A stretch of 64,000 bases of DNA from Pasteurellaceae bacterium Orientalotternb1 (GTDB taxonomy: Bacteria; Pseudomonadota; Gammaproteobacteria; Enterobacterales; Pasteurellaceae), in NCBI GenBank assembly GCA_011455275.1, contig CP015028.1, forward strand, positions 248,001 to 312,000, read 5' to 3'. Below the pieces are notes generated by a model that saw only the letters and a list, made by a program, of their open reading frames with translations, ran no database searches and was not told the DNA's origin. Made by a program: the position numbers and the translations under genes. Shown one piece after another: positions 1 to 11,250 of the stretch. Within the stretch, counting starts at the first letter, position 1, and each line of letters starts with the position of its first letter.

Positions 1-396
1 ATGGGCGGTAAAGTAGTGGAAGGCACGGGCTACTATTTTGAGCCGACCATTATTGATAATGTAGATAACTCAATGGAAATTATGCGATCCGAAATTTTCG
101 GACCCGTGATCCCAGTGGCGACCTTCGACAGCATTGATGAAGCGATCAAACTTGCCAACGACTGCGAATACGGTTTAACCTCATCGGTCTACACCCAAAA
201 TTTAAACAAAGCGATGAAAGTCATCTCCCGTTTGAAATTCGGTGAAACTTATGTAAACCGTGAAAACTTCGAAGCAATGCAAGGCTACCACGCAGGCTGG
301 CGGAAATCGGGCATCGGTGGTGCAGACGGCAAACACGGCTTAGAAGAATATCTCCAAACTCAAGTGGTTTACTTACAGTTTGATGATAAGGTCTAA
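1..396 (+). CDS. aldA: Lactaldehyde/glycolaldehyde dehydrogenase, C-terminal part
   Basis: Only the last 131 codons are in the window; the gene runs in from the left, so the ATG at position 1 is an internal methionine. The product is the C-terminal end of an NAD-dependent aldehyde dehydrogenase of about 480 residues that oxidises L-lactaldehyde or glycolaldehyde in the cytosol. The segment IFGPVIPVATF, the motif VNRENFEAMQGYHAGWRKSG and the tail GLEEYLQTQVVY closely match the E. coli AldA C-terminus as I remember it. The catalytic Cys lies upstream and cannot be seen. The gene ends just before an uptake-signal inverted repeat and converges on glpC. Confidence 0.85.
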   Translation: MGGKVVEGTGYYFEPTIIDNVDNSMEIMRSEIFGPVIPVATFDSIDEAIKLANDCEYGLTSSVYTQNLNKAMKVISRLKFGETYVNRENFEAMQGYHAGWRKSGIGGADGKHGLEEYLQTQVVYLQFDDKV

Positions 397-408
397 CTTT
401 TAGGGCGA

Positions 409-466
409 ACAAGCGGTCAGATCCAAGCAAAAATTTGCAAAAAATTGGCGGGATCTGACCGCTTGT
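409..466. terminator. Inverted pair of uptake signal sequences, bidirectional terminator
   Basis: ACAAGCGGTCAGATCC (409-424) pairs perfectly with its reverse complement at 451-466, giving a 16-bp stem around an A/T-rich loop. It lies between the convergent aldA and glpC stop codons, so it can end transcription from both sides. Each arm is an Apl-type DNA uptake signal. Paired uptake signals working as terminators are well known in Pasteurellaceae. Confidence 0.8.
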
Positions 467-468
467 GC

Positions 469-1743
469 TTACTTCGCCAATGCCATTGAGAGCAAGGTGA
501 TTGGGTGCAGGCAGGTGAGGTTGGTGGACATATCAATCTGCCATTTGCAGGTTTCGCATTCGGAAACCACGAAATCAAAACCGCCGTTGTTGATATGGTT
601 GAATAGCGGGTTGCCGATGGCTTGGGAAACCTCGTAGTTTTCCGCTTTAAAGCCGTAAGTTCCCGCAATACCGCAGCATTGGGACGGCAACATTACGATC
701 TCTAAATCAGGAATGTGGCGAAGGACGTCTAACGTATAAGGTGCCCAACCTGCTTTGTCCACGTGGCAAGCGGTGTGGTACGCCACTCGCAACGGCATGG
801 ATTTCAATTCAGGCTTGCGTCCCGCATTAAACAGTTTGTAGAGATAGCGGGTAACGATGTGAAGATGTGGTCGCACTTTGGCGTTATCCATTCCCAATAC
901 GTGGTGATATTCATCTCGCAAATTCATCGTACAGCTTGACGATGTCCCTACGACATCAAGCTCTTGTTCCACCGCCTTTTCCAACGCTTTCAAGTTAAAT
1001 TTCGCTAAACTTTTCGCCCGTTCAGGGAAACCGTTCACTGACAACGGCAGGCCGCAGCATTTCTCTTTTTCGAGTAGCACCACGCCAATGTCCATCGCAT
1101 TAAACACATCGATCAGCTCTTTGCCGAGCTGGGGATTGTTGTAATTGACATAACAGCCGTGGTAGTAGGCAATTTTGTCTTTATACAGCTGTTGGCGTTC
1201 CGCTTCTTTTTTCAGATACCAGTTGCGGAATGAGCCGAAAGCGTATTTGGGAAGCGTGCGATGGCGGCTGACGTTTAAGGTTTTTTCGAGCAGGAATTTG
1301 GTCGCTTTCAGCCCCGTGATGGTGTTAACAATCGGGGCAAATGGCGTGTTGAGTTTGCCCATTAGGTCGGTGTTGCTCAATATCGCATCACGCAATTTGT
1401 GCGTTAGCGGTTTGTTCTGACGATCTAAATGCTTATTTCTCGCTCGCACGATGATGTCGCCGATTTTCACATCAGACGGGCAGGCAATTTCACACCGTTT
1501 GCAGTTAGTGCAGTATTTTAGGGCTTCATCGTAGAGCTCCGCACTTTTTAAGCGTAAACGTTCGCCGTCTGGCCCAGCTTGTTTCGGGCCTGGGTAGTGT
1601 GGATTTTGGCGAGAAACGGGGCAAACTGCCGTGCAGGCGGTGCATTTGATGCAACTTTCAAAACTTTCATCAAAGCCTTGATGCACCACCGCAGGGTTGA
1701 GATTTTGTTGAGCTTGTTCGATTAAACGTTGAATGTTGTTCAT
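469..1743 (-). CDS. glpC: Anaerobic glycerol-3-phosphate dehydrogenase subunit C
   Basis: Membrane-anchoring iron-sulfur subunit (424 aa) of the anaerobic GlpABC complex, which passes electrons from glycerol-3-phosphate oxidation to the quinone pool. The N-terminal part has two ferredoxin-type 4Fe-4S motifs: CIKCTACTAVCP near residue 31 and CTNCKRCEIACP near residue 78. The C-terminal half has two CCG-type cysteine-rich domains (EKCCGLP and SQCCGIAGTYG), as in heterodisulfide reductase-like proteins. GGGAG lies just upstream of the ATG. It is the last gene of glpABC, with a 117-bp gap after glpB that holds a hairpin. Confidence 0.95.
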   Translation of the reverse strand: MNNIQRLIEQAQQNLNPAVVHQGFDESFESCIKCTACTAVCPVSRQNPHYPGPKQAGPDGERLRLKSAELYDEALKYCTNCKRCEIACPSDVKIGDIIVRARNKHLDRQNKPLTHKLRDAILSNTDLMGKLNTPFAPIVNTITGLKATKFLLEKTLNVSRHRTLPKYAFGSFRNWYLKKEAERQQLYKDKIAYYHGCYVNYNNPQLGKELIDVFNAMDIGVVLLEKEKCCGLPLSVNGFPERAKSLAKFNLKALEKAVEQELDVVGTSSSCTMNLRDEYHHVLGMDNAKVRPHLHIVTRYLYKLFNAGRKPELKSMPLRVAYHTACHVDKAGWAPYTLDVLRHIPDLEIVMLPSQCCGIAGTYGFKAENYEVSQAIGNPLFNHINNGGFDFVVSECETCKWQIDMSTNLTCLHPITLLSMALAK

Positions 1744-1814
1744 AATACTTCTCCCACAATGTGGAATTTAATTCTGCCCATAAATTTATGATTTGTAGGT
1801 TATTTATTTTTTTC

Positions 1815-1836
1815 GGGCGGACACGCAGGTCCGCCC
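1815..1836. repeat. Intergenic hairpin of a dispersed GC-rich family
   Basis: GGGCGGAC, a six-base loop (ACGCAG) and GTCCGCCC form an 8-bp perfect stem in the glpB-glpC gap. There is no T-run in the direction of the operon, so it is more likely a REP-like element or mRNA processing/stability hairpin than a strong terminator. A degenerate relative lies near 33160-33185. Its position could lower glpC expression relative to glpAB. Confidence 0.55.
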
Positions 1837-1860
1837 CTATACGATATGATTAGGCAGAAT

Positions 1861-3144
1861 TTATTCCATCAAAATTTCATCAGCCACCGCCAATGCCGTC
1901 ACCACCGCCACGCCCGAGCCACAGCCGAGTTCAAGGCTGTTGAAGCCACCTAGGACGTTACCGATGGCGTAGAGATTTGGTACAAATTCGCCGTCTTTTT
2001 GCACTTGGCAGCGGGCATTGATTGCCACACCAGCCGATTGGTAAGGTTGTGGGGCAGAAAAACGGTGAGCCGTCCAACTCAAGCGGTCAGTTGGGGCGAA
2101 TTTTTCGCACCCGATAATATCCGCTTCGAAAACAGGTTCATAAATGCGGTCGAAATCGGCAATCAACCCGTTGCTGAAAAAGCTGCCCGATGCCAGCACA
2201 AAATGGCGGGCGGTGATCGCATTTTCTTGGTGAAGTTGCGTGTAGAGTTTGGTGACTCGTCCCTGTTCCATTTCGGCTTTTATTGCACGGTCTCCGTTTA
2301 GCATTAAACCGCCCAACTGTTCAAATTGCGAACGAAGCCGTTTGTGCTGGCGAATACCAAGCAGAGACGGTGGCAAGGTTGGCAGTTCAAACATCGCAAT
2401 GCCCACCGCTTGTTTTAACTGGTGAAAGAAGCCTTGATCGTCCAGCCCAAAACAAGCAGGCAGGAAAATGGCGTCTGCCCCTTGGCTGTCTTCTTTGATT
2501 TCACGCACTAAATCGTGAAACGCCAGTTTGTGTTCCAACAGTTGGGCAATGTTTACACTGCGAAATTCTCGGGCGTTATCACGAAGTTGATCGAGTTCGG
2601 GAATGTGCAGATAAGCGGTGGTAAATTCGCAATGGGCAAAGGACGGATTTTGCTTGAGATTGTCCGCCAACAGTTGTGGTTGGAAATCGTGGTAGCCTTC
2701 AATGCCAAGCACGGCGATTTTTTGGTGGGGGAAAAGCGTCTCATTTTGCACGGTCGGCACACTATCGGGTGAAAGCCACGTGGCACGCAGTCCGCCCAAT
2801 GGCGTAACCCGCAGATGATTTTTCGATTTTGAACCCATTAAGCCCAAATTGAGCGATTTCGCAAGTTGTTCAAACTGCTCGGCTTTGGCTAGGGTCTTTT
2901 CTTTCCCTAACAAACAGTAAGGGTGTTGGGGAAGTTGTTGGTAAAGTGCGGTGAAATTCTGTTCCAAATGTTGGATTTTACGTCCACTTGGCAGTTGCCC
3001 CAATAGATCGAGCGAGCCAGAGCTGAAGTCAATCGCCGCTTGTCCGTTGTTGATGATGACACACTTTTTACCCTGTTGTTGTAGGGCAATGCCACAGGTT
3101 AGCCCTGAAAGCCCGCCCCCGATAATGGCTACATCAAAATTCAT
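1861..3144 (-). CDS. glpB: Anaerobic glycerol-3-phosphate dehydrogenase subunit B
   Basis: FAD/FMN-binding subunit (427 aa) of the anaerobic GlpABC dehydrogenase. The N-terminus [18 protein letters not shown] is a Rossmann dinucleotide-binding motif, and the C-terminus [20 protein letters not shown] is a second flavin-contact motif of this family. The reading frame is open further upstream, but I chose the ATG at 3144 because it directly precedes the Rossmann fold. It overlaps the end of glpA by 11 bases, which suggests translational coupling, as in E. coli. Confidence 0.93.
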   Translation of the reverse strand: MNFDVAIIGGGLSGLTCGIALQQQGKKCVIINNGQAAIDFSSGSLDLLGQLPSGRKIQHLEQNFTALYQQLPQHPYCLLGKEKTLAKAEQFEQLAKSLNLGLMGSKSKNHLRVTPLGGLRATWLSPDSVPTVQNETLFPHQKIAVLGIEGYHDFQPQLLADNLKQNPSFAHCEFTTAYLHIPELDQLRDNAREFRSVNIAQLLEHKLAFHDLVREIKEDSQGADAIFLPACFGLDDQGFFHQLKQAVGIAMFELPTLPPSLLGIRQHKRLRSQFEQLGGLMLNGDRAIKAEMEQGRVTKLYTQLHQENAITARHFVLASGSFFSNGLIADFDRIYEPVFEADIIGCEKFAPTDRLSWTAHRFSAPQPYQSAGVAINARCQVQKDGEFVPNLYAIGNVLGGFNSLELGCGSGVAVVTALAVADEILME

Positions 3145-4825
3145 TGTCGTCCGTCCCCTGTTGTGCTTGGCTTTCAAGCGGTTGAACATCGTTTAAGCCT
3201 AATAAACTGTAATAGATCCAGCTGGTGAAATCGGCTTCTCGAATGGCATCGCCCCACGCAATTGGCTCAATGCCCCGCCAGCGTTCTTCCATAAAGGACG
3301 CAAGTTGCGTGGTGGATTGGCGAGGGGTTGCAACGTTGAAGCGAGCCATCAACCCCGCTGCTCGGCAGGCACACAGTTCTGCTTGGCACGTCCCCATTCC
3401 CACACGGGTGCGGCGGCGGAGATCGACTAAGTTATTGACGCTTAATTCGTCCACGGCATAACGCACTTCGCCCGCAGTAACGGCTTCGCATTCACACACA
3501 AGGGAACGATCGAGACGGGCTTTATCGAGCAAGCGTGTAGCACGAGAGCCGTGGCGATAAACGGCGGAATAGCGAATAGTGCTTGGCAGTGAAATCACTT
3601 TACTGTTGGTTTCCGCACGGCTTTCGCTTGAACCTGGTAAGGCTCGTTCGGCGGTGGTACAGCGGTCAGTTCGGTTCAATTTCTTGCACACCAAATCCGT
3701 TGCCCATTCTGCCATTAAGCGGTAGGTCATCAGTTTGCCGCCCGTGATGGTGATAAAGCCTTCCAAGCCATCTCGTTCTTGGTGGTCAAGCAAGACGATG
3801 CCACGGCTGACGTTACGACCAGACGGATCATTATCAGTCGCCACCAGCGGACGCACCCCTGCATACGCCCGTAGTACACGGGTATGACGCAGGCTTGGGG
3901 CGAGTTTTTCGCCTTCACGGAACAGAATATCCACTTCTTCAGGGGTAACGACCATATTATCAATTTGATCGTAGGGAATGCGACTTGAGGTTGTGCCGAT
4001 CACGCAAATGGTATCGCCAGGCACGAGAATGTCGGCATCGGCGGGGTTACGGCAGCGGTTAATCACCATCTTGTTGATGCGGTGTCCCATCACGAGCAAT
4101 GCCCCTTTCGCTGGGAACATTCGGATTTTGAGATCGGCATATTCGGCAATACCTTGCCCCCAAATACCACCCGCATTGACCACAACAGGGGCGAAAAATT
4201 GGCGATCGATGCGGTTTTTGTGATCATACACCTTGACACCGATCACTTTTCCGCCTTCACTAATTAAGCCTTTCACTTCGCAGTAAGTGAAAACTTTCGC
4301 CCCGTTTTCGGTGGCATCTAACATATTAGATGCGGTTAAGCGGAAAGGGTCAATTGAGCCATCTGGCACCACCACTGCCCCGATCAAATCAGGATTGACG
4401 GACGGCTCCATCACTTTGGCGAGTTTCGGATCAATTGCAACCGCTTCAATATCCGATGCCGCACAGGCATCAATAAAGGTTTTTTGATAGTTGATGTCGT
4501 CTTCAGGTAAGGTAATGAAAAGCCCTTCGGTTTCATCAATACAGTGGCGAGCAATTTTACGCAGAATACGATTTTCAATAATACACTCTTCGGCAGATTC
4601 ACGATCTTTCACGGCATAGCGTGCACCGCTATGCAATAAGCCGTGGTTACGCCCCGTCGCCCCCGTGGCAATATCTCGCCGTTCCAGCAAAATACAGTTG
4701 ATGCCTCGCAACGCACAGTCTCGGGCAATCCCCGCTCCTGTTGCTCCCCCACCGATGATGATCACATCAGTACTTTGTGGCGAAAAGTCAGCCGCATTGC
4801 GATATAGTTGAGGTGAGATATTCAT
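3134..4825 (-). CDS. glpA: Anaerobic glycerol-3-phosphate dehydrogenase subunit A
   Basis: Catalytic FAD subunit (563 aa) that oxidises sn-glycerol-3-phosphate to dihydroxyacetone phosphate under anaerobic conditions. The Rossmann motif [17 protein letters not shown] lies near residue 20. The DAO-type fold continues through [13 protein letters not shown] and ends in the BFD-like [2Fe-2S] region with [10 protein letters not shown] and a later [11 protein letters not shown]. Length matches the family. It is the first gene of glpABC and is transcribed away from glpT across a shared regulatory region with two CRP sites. Confidence 0.95.
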   Translation of the reverse strand: MNISPQLYRNAADFSPQSTDVIIIGGGATGAGIARDCALRGINCILLERRDIATGATGRNHGLLHSGARYAVKDRESAEECIIENRILRKIARHCIDETEGLFITLPEDDINYQKTFIDACAASDIEAVAIDPKLAKVMEPSVNPDLIGAVVVPDGSIDPFRLTASNMLDATENGAKVFTYCEVKGLISEGGKVIGVKVYDHKNRIDRQFFAPVVVNAGGIWGQGIAEYADLKIRMFPAKGALLVMGHRINKMVINRCRNPADADILVPGDTICVIGTTSSRIPYDQIDNMVVTPEEVDILFREGEKLAPSLRHTRVLRAYAGVRPLVATDNDPSGRNVSRGIVLLDHQERDGLEGFITITGGKLMTYRLMAEWATDLVCKKLNRTDRCTTAERALPGSSESRAETNSKVISLPSTIRYSAVYRHGSRATRLLDKARLDRSLVCECEAVTAGEVRYAVDELSVNNLVDLRRRTRVGMGTCQAELCACRAAGLMARFNVATPRQSTTQLASFMEERWRGIEPIAWGDAIREADFTSWIYYSLLGLNDVQPLESQAQQGTDDNEF

Positions 4826-4942
4826 CGTGCCTCCTCACTGTATGAATAGGTAAAAAAATCGTCAAAATGATAACAAATCGAAATTATTTTAACGCCAATA
4901 AACATTTTTCAACAACAAAATGATTGAAAAAGAACTTAAAAT

Positions 4943-4958
4943 TGTGACGTATTTCACA
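4943..4958. promoter_or_regulatory. CRP-cAMP binding site 1
   Basis: TGTGACGTATTTCACA is a perfect TGTGA-N6-TCACA palindrome in the glpA-glpT divergent region. It lies 31 bp centre to centre from a second perfect site, about three helical turns, so both dimers would sit on the same DNA face. Catabolite control of both glp arms is the natural reading. No experimental support is available here. Confidence 0.85.
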
Positions 4959-4973
4959 TAAATACAAGTTTTT

Positions 4974-4989
4974 TGTGAATTGGCTCACA
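4974..4989. promoter_or_regulatory. CRP-cAMP binding site 2
   Basis: TGTGAATTGGCTCACA has both perfect half sites (TGTGA and TCACA, six-base spacer). It is the site closer to glpT, about 105 bp before its ATG, while site 1 is about 118 bp before the glpA ATG. The pair can serve the two divergent promoters. I could not place the GlpR operators or the -10 elements with certainty. Confidence 0.85.
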
Positions 4990-5094
4990 AAATGAAAGAT
5001 TAGTGCTTTGAAAATTATCTAAAAAATTTATGATTAGCGAGGCGGGTTCAGAAATGAACATTTTTCCTTTTTATCTTTTATTTTGGAGTTTCTT

Positions 5095-6540
5095 ATGTTT
5101 GGTCCATTTAAACCCGCTCCGCATATTGCGGAGCTTCCAGCAGAGAAAATTGATTCCACATACAAACGCTTACGTTGGCAAGTGTTTGCAGGGATCTTCT
5201 TTGGGTATGCCGCTTATTATTTCGTGCGTGCTAATTTTGACTTAGCCCAAAAAGGTTTGATTGAAGCGGGAATGTATAACAAAGCAGAACTCGGTATTAT
5301 CGGGACAGGGGCTGGTTTGGCATACGGTTTATCGAAGTTCTTTATGGCGTCAATTTCTGATCGCTCAAATCCAAAAGTTTTCTTACCATTTGGTCTTTTA
5401 CTCTCTGGTCTTTGTATGACTATGATGGGGTTAATGCCTTGGGCAACTTCAGGTATTGCGGTAATGTTCGCATTAATCTTCTTAAACGGTTGGTTCCAAG
5501 GTATGGGGTGGCCACCATGCGGAAGAACTATGGTTCACTGGTGGTCAAAGTCGGAGCGTGGCTCTATCGTTTCTATCTGGAATACGGCTCACAACTTAGG
5601 GGGTATGGTACCAGGTGCGATGGTGTTACTTGCAAGTGCTTTGTATTTCTCTACCCACGGTGTAGAAGCAACAGCAAAAGATGTATGGCAAGAAGCACTT
5701 TACTATCCAGGTATTGCTGCGATGATCGCCGCCATTCCAATTTATTTTGTGATGAAAGATACCCCACAATCTTGTGGTTTGCCGCCAATCGAAAAATGGC
5801 GTAATGACTATCCAGATGACTATAACGAAAAAACCTATGAACACGATTTAACGGCAAAAGAAATCTTCGTCACTTACGTGTTGAAAAACAAATTGTTATG
5901 GTATATCGCAATCGCTAACGTCTTCGTTTACTTAATTCGCTATGGCGTATTGAAATGGTCGCCAGTGTACTTAGGTGAAGTAAAACACTTCAATATTAAA
6001 GGAACTGCTTGGGCGTATACCATTTATGAACTTGCTGCAATTCCAGGTACATTATTGTGCGGTTGGGTGTCTGATAAAGTATTCAAAGGTAAACGTGGTT
6101 TAACGGGATTCATCTTTATGATCCTCACCACCGCTGCGGTTGTAGCACTCTGGCTCAACCCAGCAACACCTGAAAATGAATTAGCACAATATGCAGGTCA
6201 CGCATGGTATGAAAACCCATATCAGCTTATGGATTTCATCTTAATGACCACTATCGGCTTCTTAATTTACGGTCCTGTAATGTTAATCGGTTTACACGCT
6301 CTTGAGCTTGCACCGAAAAAAGCAGCAGGAACAGCAGCGGGCTTCACAGGTTTATTCGGCTACCTAGGTGGAACGGTTTCTGCATCAGCGGTTGTGGGCT
6401 GGGCAGCGGAGTACTACGGTTGGGACGGTGGTTTCTATGTAATGATCACTGGTGGTGTGTTAGCTATCTTGCTTATGTTCATCACAATGATGGAAGAGGC
6501 GAAACATAAAGCCAAAATCGGTGACACTTACGGTAAGTAA
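5095..6540 (+). CDS. glpT: Glycerol-3-phosphate:phosphate antiporter
   Basis: Inner-membrane major-facilitator transporter (481 aa) of the organophosphate:phosphate antiporter family; it imports sn-glycerol-3-phosphate in exchange for phosphate. Many hydrophobic helices are visible, and the motif [20 protein letters not shown] is typical of GlpT/UhpT, including the conserved arginine. The ATG at 5095 is chosen because GGAG (5085-5088) precedes it; a TTG at 5083 would overlap that ribosome site. A strong hairpin terminator follows. It heads the rightward glp arm. Confidence 0.96.
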   Translation: MFGPFKPAPHIAELPAEKIDSTYKRLRWQVFAGIFFGYAAYYFVRANFDLAQKGLIEAGMYNKAELGIIGTGAGLAYGLSKFFMASISDRSNPKVFLPFGLLLSGLCMTMMGLMPWATSGIAVMFALIFLNGWFQGMGWPPCGRTMVHWWSKSERGSIVSIWNTAHNLGGMVPGAMVLLASALYFSTHGVEATAKDVWQEALYYPGIAAMIAAIPIYFVMKDTPQSCGLPPIEKWRNDYPDDYNEKTYEHDLTAKEIFVTYVLKNKLLWYIAIANVFVYLIRYGVLKWSPVYLGEVKHFNIKGTAWAYTIYELAAIPGTLLCGWVSDKVFKGKRGLTGFIFMILTTAAVVALWLNPATPENELAQYAGHAWYENPYQLMDFILMTTIGFLIYGPVMLIGLHALELAPKKAAGTAAGFTGLFGYLGGTVSASAVVGWAAEYYGWDGGFYVMITGGVLAILLMFITMMEEAKHKAKIGDTYGK

Positions 6541-6550
6541 TCATTAACGC

Positions 6551-6584
6551 AAGGGATATGCAAAAAGCATATCCCTTTTTGTTT
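6551..6584 (+). terminator. Rho-independent terminator after glpT
   Basis: AGGGATATGC, loop AAAAA and GCATATCCCT, followed by TTTTTGTTT. The stem is a perfect 10 bp with a T-run in the rightward direction. Genes downstream therefore probably need read-through or their own promoter. Confidence 0.88.
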
Positions 6585-6595
6585 ACAAGCGGTCA
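6585..6595 (+). repeat. DNA uptake signal sequence (Apl type)
   Basis: ACAAGCGGTCA core followed by the extended A-rich block ending in TTTTGCAAA at about 6605-6616. Other unpaired copies with the same extension lie at 8699-8709, 11217-11227, 27776-27786 and 53648-53658. This motif drives species-biased DNA uptake in the Actinobacillus pleuropneumoniae/Mannheimia group and is the best taxonomic marker in the window. Confidence 0.85.
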
Positions 6596-6637
6596 GTTCC
6601 GCTGAAAATTTTGCAAATTCAAAATAAAGGAAGAGTT

Positions 6638-7546
6638 ATGAAACTGACTAAAATTGCAGTGATGCTTTGCGGGGTTGTTTTTGCTTCACCAATATATGCA
6701 TCAACTTGCGAAATACCAGCAAAAGCGGCTTTACCCGAGTTTACTTATACCTTAAATAAAGTCATGGAAGTCAAAGGACGTCAAGGCATTACGACCGATG
6801 GAAAATATCTCTATGTATCGGGTAGTACCACATTGGCGAAGTATGATTTAAACGGCAAACTCATTTTTGAAAATACTCAACCTTTTGTGGGGTACCAGAA
6901 AGACGCCAACCACATTGGCGATATTGATATTTTTAACAATGAGTTGTACATCTCGTCAGAATGGTTTGAAGATGGCGTAGGCAAAAATATTCAAATTGCA
7001 ATTCATGATCCTGAAACGCTTGCTTTGAAACGAGCAATTGATTTTGAACCTGCTTCAGGGCAAGTTGAAGTGTCTGGCATTACTGTAGATACGGTCAATA
7101 ACAGTGTATGGATGGCATCTTGGGTGGGCGAAGAAAGTGGTCGTTATTTATATGAATACGATCTTGCTACGGGCAAATATAAACGCAAAGTGCATTTACA
7201 ACCTGTGCCGCAATGGATTCAAGGTGTGTACGCCTATCAAGGCAAGCTTTATGTCACCGCAGATGATGGCACCGCCGATGAAAAAGAGCCTGATCATCTC
7301 TACCGTGTGGAAATCTCTGATAAAGATAATCAAGGCAGAGTGGTGTTAGAAAGAACCTTTGATGACTTTAAAGACTACGGTGAAATTGAAGGGTTAGCTG
7401 TTAATCCCGCAACAAAACAAATGATCGTTCATTCAAATCGTGGCAAACAGATTGTACTTGGTATGCCAAAAGGTTTTTACCCAGGTTATGACCGAGAAAT
7501 CAACGAACTCTACTTCTACGATATGAAACCAAGATGTACAAAATAA
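6638..7546 (+). CDS. Secreted beta-propeller-like protein of unknown function
   Basis: I do not recognise a named gene. The 302-residue product starts with a cleavable signal peptide (MKLTKIAVMLCGVVFASPIYA, cleavage probably after ASA or YAS), so it is periplasmic or secreted. The rest looks like a six-bladed propeller of the SMP-30/NHL/YncE kind, with repeated segments such as GITTDGKYLYVSGSTTLAKYD, VSGITVDTVNNSVWMASWVG and IEGLAVNPATKQMIVHSN. The start at 6638 follows AAAGGAAGAG; the open frame begins earlier at 6611. It sits between glpT and glpQ and may act on glycerophosphodiesters or their products, but that is inference from position only. Confidence 0.7.
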   Translation: MKLTKIAVMLCGVVFASPIYASTCEIPAKAALPEFTYTLNKVMEVKGRQGITTDGKYLYVSGSTTLAKYDLNGKLIFENTQPFVGYQKDANHIGDIDIFNNELYISSEWFEDGVGKNIQIAIHDPETLALKRAIDFEPASGQVEVSGITVDTVNNSVWMASWVGEESGRYLYEYDLATGKYKRKVHLQPVPQWIQGVYAYQGKLYVTADDGTADEKEPDHLYRVEISDKDNQGRVVLERTFDDFKDYGEIEGLAVNPATKQMIVHSNRGKQIVLGMPKGFYPGYDREINELYFYDMKPRCTK

Positions 7547-7560
7547 CCAAGGAGTTACCT

Positions 7561-8649
7561 ATGAAAATCAAAACCTTAGTGCTTTCAACTTTAGCGGTTG
7601 CATTACTTGCAGGTTGCCAAACAGCACCACAAACGGAAATGGCAAAATCGGGCAAAATCATCATCGCTCACCGTGGGGCGAGCGGCTACTTACCAGAACA
7701 TACTCTTGAGTCCAAAGCGTTGGCATTCGGGCAGCAGGCAGATTATTTAGAGCAAGATTTAGCGATGACCAAAGACAACCGCTTAATCGTCATTCACGAC
7801 CATTTCTTAGACGGCTTAACGGACGTGGCAAAAAAATTCCCAAATCGTAAACGTAAAGACGGTCGCTACTATGTGGCGGATTTCACTCTAAAAGAGATTC
7901 AAAGCCTTGAAATGACCGAAAATTTCAGTGTGGAAAAAGACGGCAAACAGGTGCAGGTTTACCCGAACCGCTTCCCAATGTGGCAATCCCATTTCCGTAT
8001 TCACACCTTTGAAGACGAAATTGAATTTATCCAAGGTTTAGAAAAATCCACAGGCAAGAAAATCGGTATCTACCCTGAAATCAAAGCCCCGTGGCTACAT
8101 CACCAAGAAGGCAAAGACATCGCCCTTGAAACCCTTAAGGTGCTGAAAAAATACGGCTATGACAGCAAAGACGATAGGGTTTACCTGCAAACTTTCGATT
8201 TCAACGAGCTCAAACGCATTAAAACCGAGCTTTTACCAAAATTGGGAATGGATGTGAAATTGGTGCAACTAGTCGCCTACACGGACTGGCACGAAACCGA
8301 AGAGAAAAACGCACAGGGTAAATGGGTGAACTACGATTATGATTGGATGTTCAAACCAGGTGCAATGGCGGAAGTTGCAAAATACGCAGACGGCGTTGGT
8401 CCAGGTTGGTATATGTTAGTCGAGCGCGAAAAATCGAAAGTGGGCAACATTGTTTACACTCCTCTGGTGAAAGAATTGGCTCACTATAATATGGAGCTAC
8501 ACCCATACACAGTGCGTAAAGATTTGCTTGATCCGTTCTTCCGCAATGTTGATGAAATGTACGATGCCTTGCTCAACAAAGCAGGTGCGACAGGTGTGTT
8601 CACCGACTTCCCTGATACAGGGGTAGAATTTTTGAAAAAGCAAAAGTAA
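7561..8649 (+). CDS. glpQ: Glycerophosphodiester phosphodiesterase, lipoprotein (protein D family)
   Basis: Hydrolyses glycerophosphodiesters such as glycerophosphocholine to sn-glycerol-3-phosphate and an alcohol, feeding GlpT. The N-terminus ends in the lipobox LLAGC with Cys19, so it should be lipid-anchored, as is Haemophilus influenzae protein D. The GDPD signature is clear: IIAHRGASGYLPEHTLES, then EQDLAMTKDNRLIVIHDHFL with the metal-binding and catalytic His/Glu/Asp residues. The length (362 aa) is normal. AAGGAG precedes the ATG, only 14 bp after the propeller gene, so the two are probably co-transcribed. Confidence 0.95.
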   Translation: MKIKTLVLSTLAVALLAGCQTAPQTEMAKSGKIIIAHRGASGYLPEHTLESKALAFGQQADYLEQDLAMTKDNRLIVIHDHFLDGLTDVAKKFPNRKRKDGRYYVADFTLKEIQSLEMTENFSVEKDGKQVQVYPNRFPMWQSHFRIHTFEDEIEFIQGLEKSTGKKIGIYPEIKAPWLHHQEGKDIALETLKVLKKYGYDSKDDRVYLQTFDFNELKRIKTELLPKLGMDVKLVQLVAYTDWHETEEKNAQGKWVNYDYDWMFKPGAMAEVAKYADGVGPGWYMLVEREKSKVGNIVYTPLVKELAHYNMELHPYTVRKDLLDPFFRNVDEMYDALLNKAGATGVFTDFPDTGVEFLKKQK

Positions 8650-8863
8650 TGCCTAAATAAGCCGTCAAGCTTATTGTGAAATGTGGCTTTTGTGTTTTAC
8701 AAGCGGTCACTTTAGCGGAAAATTTTGCAAATTGGGATTCATTTCAAAACCATTTATTTTCCTTTTGGGTTGCGGCTTATTTTTTACGCTATGTTCTCTT
8801 TGAGAGCTTTCGTTTTCAAACAAACTGGGTTTTTCATTCATTTCATACCATATGGGAGGACGT

Positions 8864-11169
<2,306 letters not shown>

Positions 11170-11184
11170 TGTCCTAGCGATACC

Positions 11185-11215
11185 AACAAAAGAACGCTTT
11201 GGGCGTTCTTTTGTT
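11185..11215 (+). terminator. Terminator after glpK
   Basis: AACAAAAGAACGC, loop TTTGG and GCGTTCTTTTGTT make a long stem whose A-rich and T-rich ends allow it to stop transcription from either side. It separates glpK from the convergent selB. A DNA uptake signal follows at 11217-11227. Confidence 0.85.
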
Positions 11216-11250
11216 TACAAGCGGTCACTTGAGGCAAATTTTTTGCAAAT

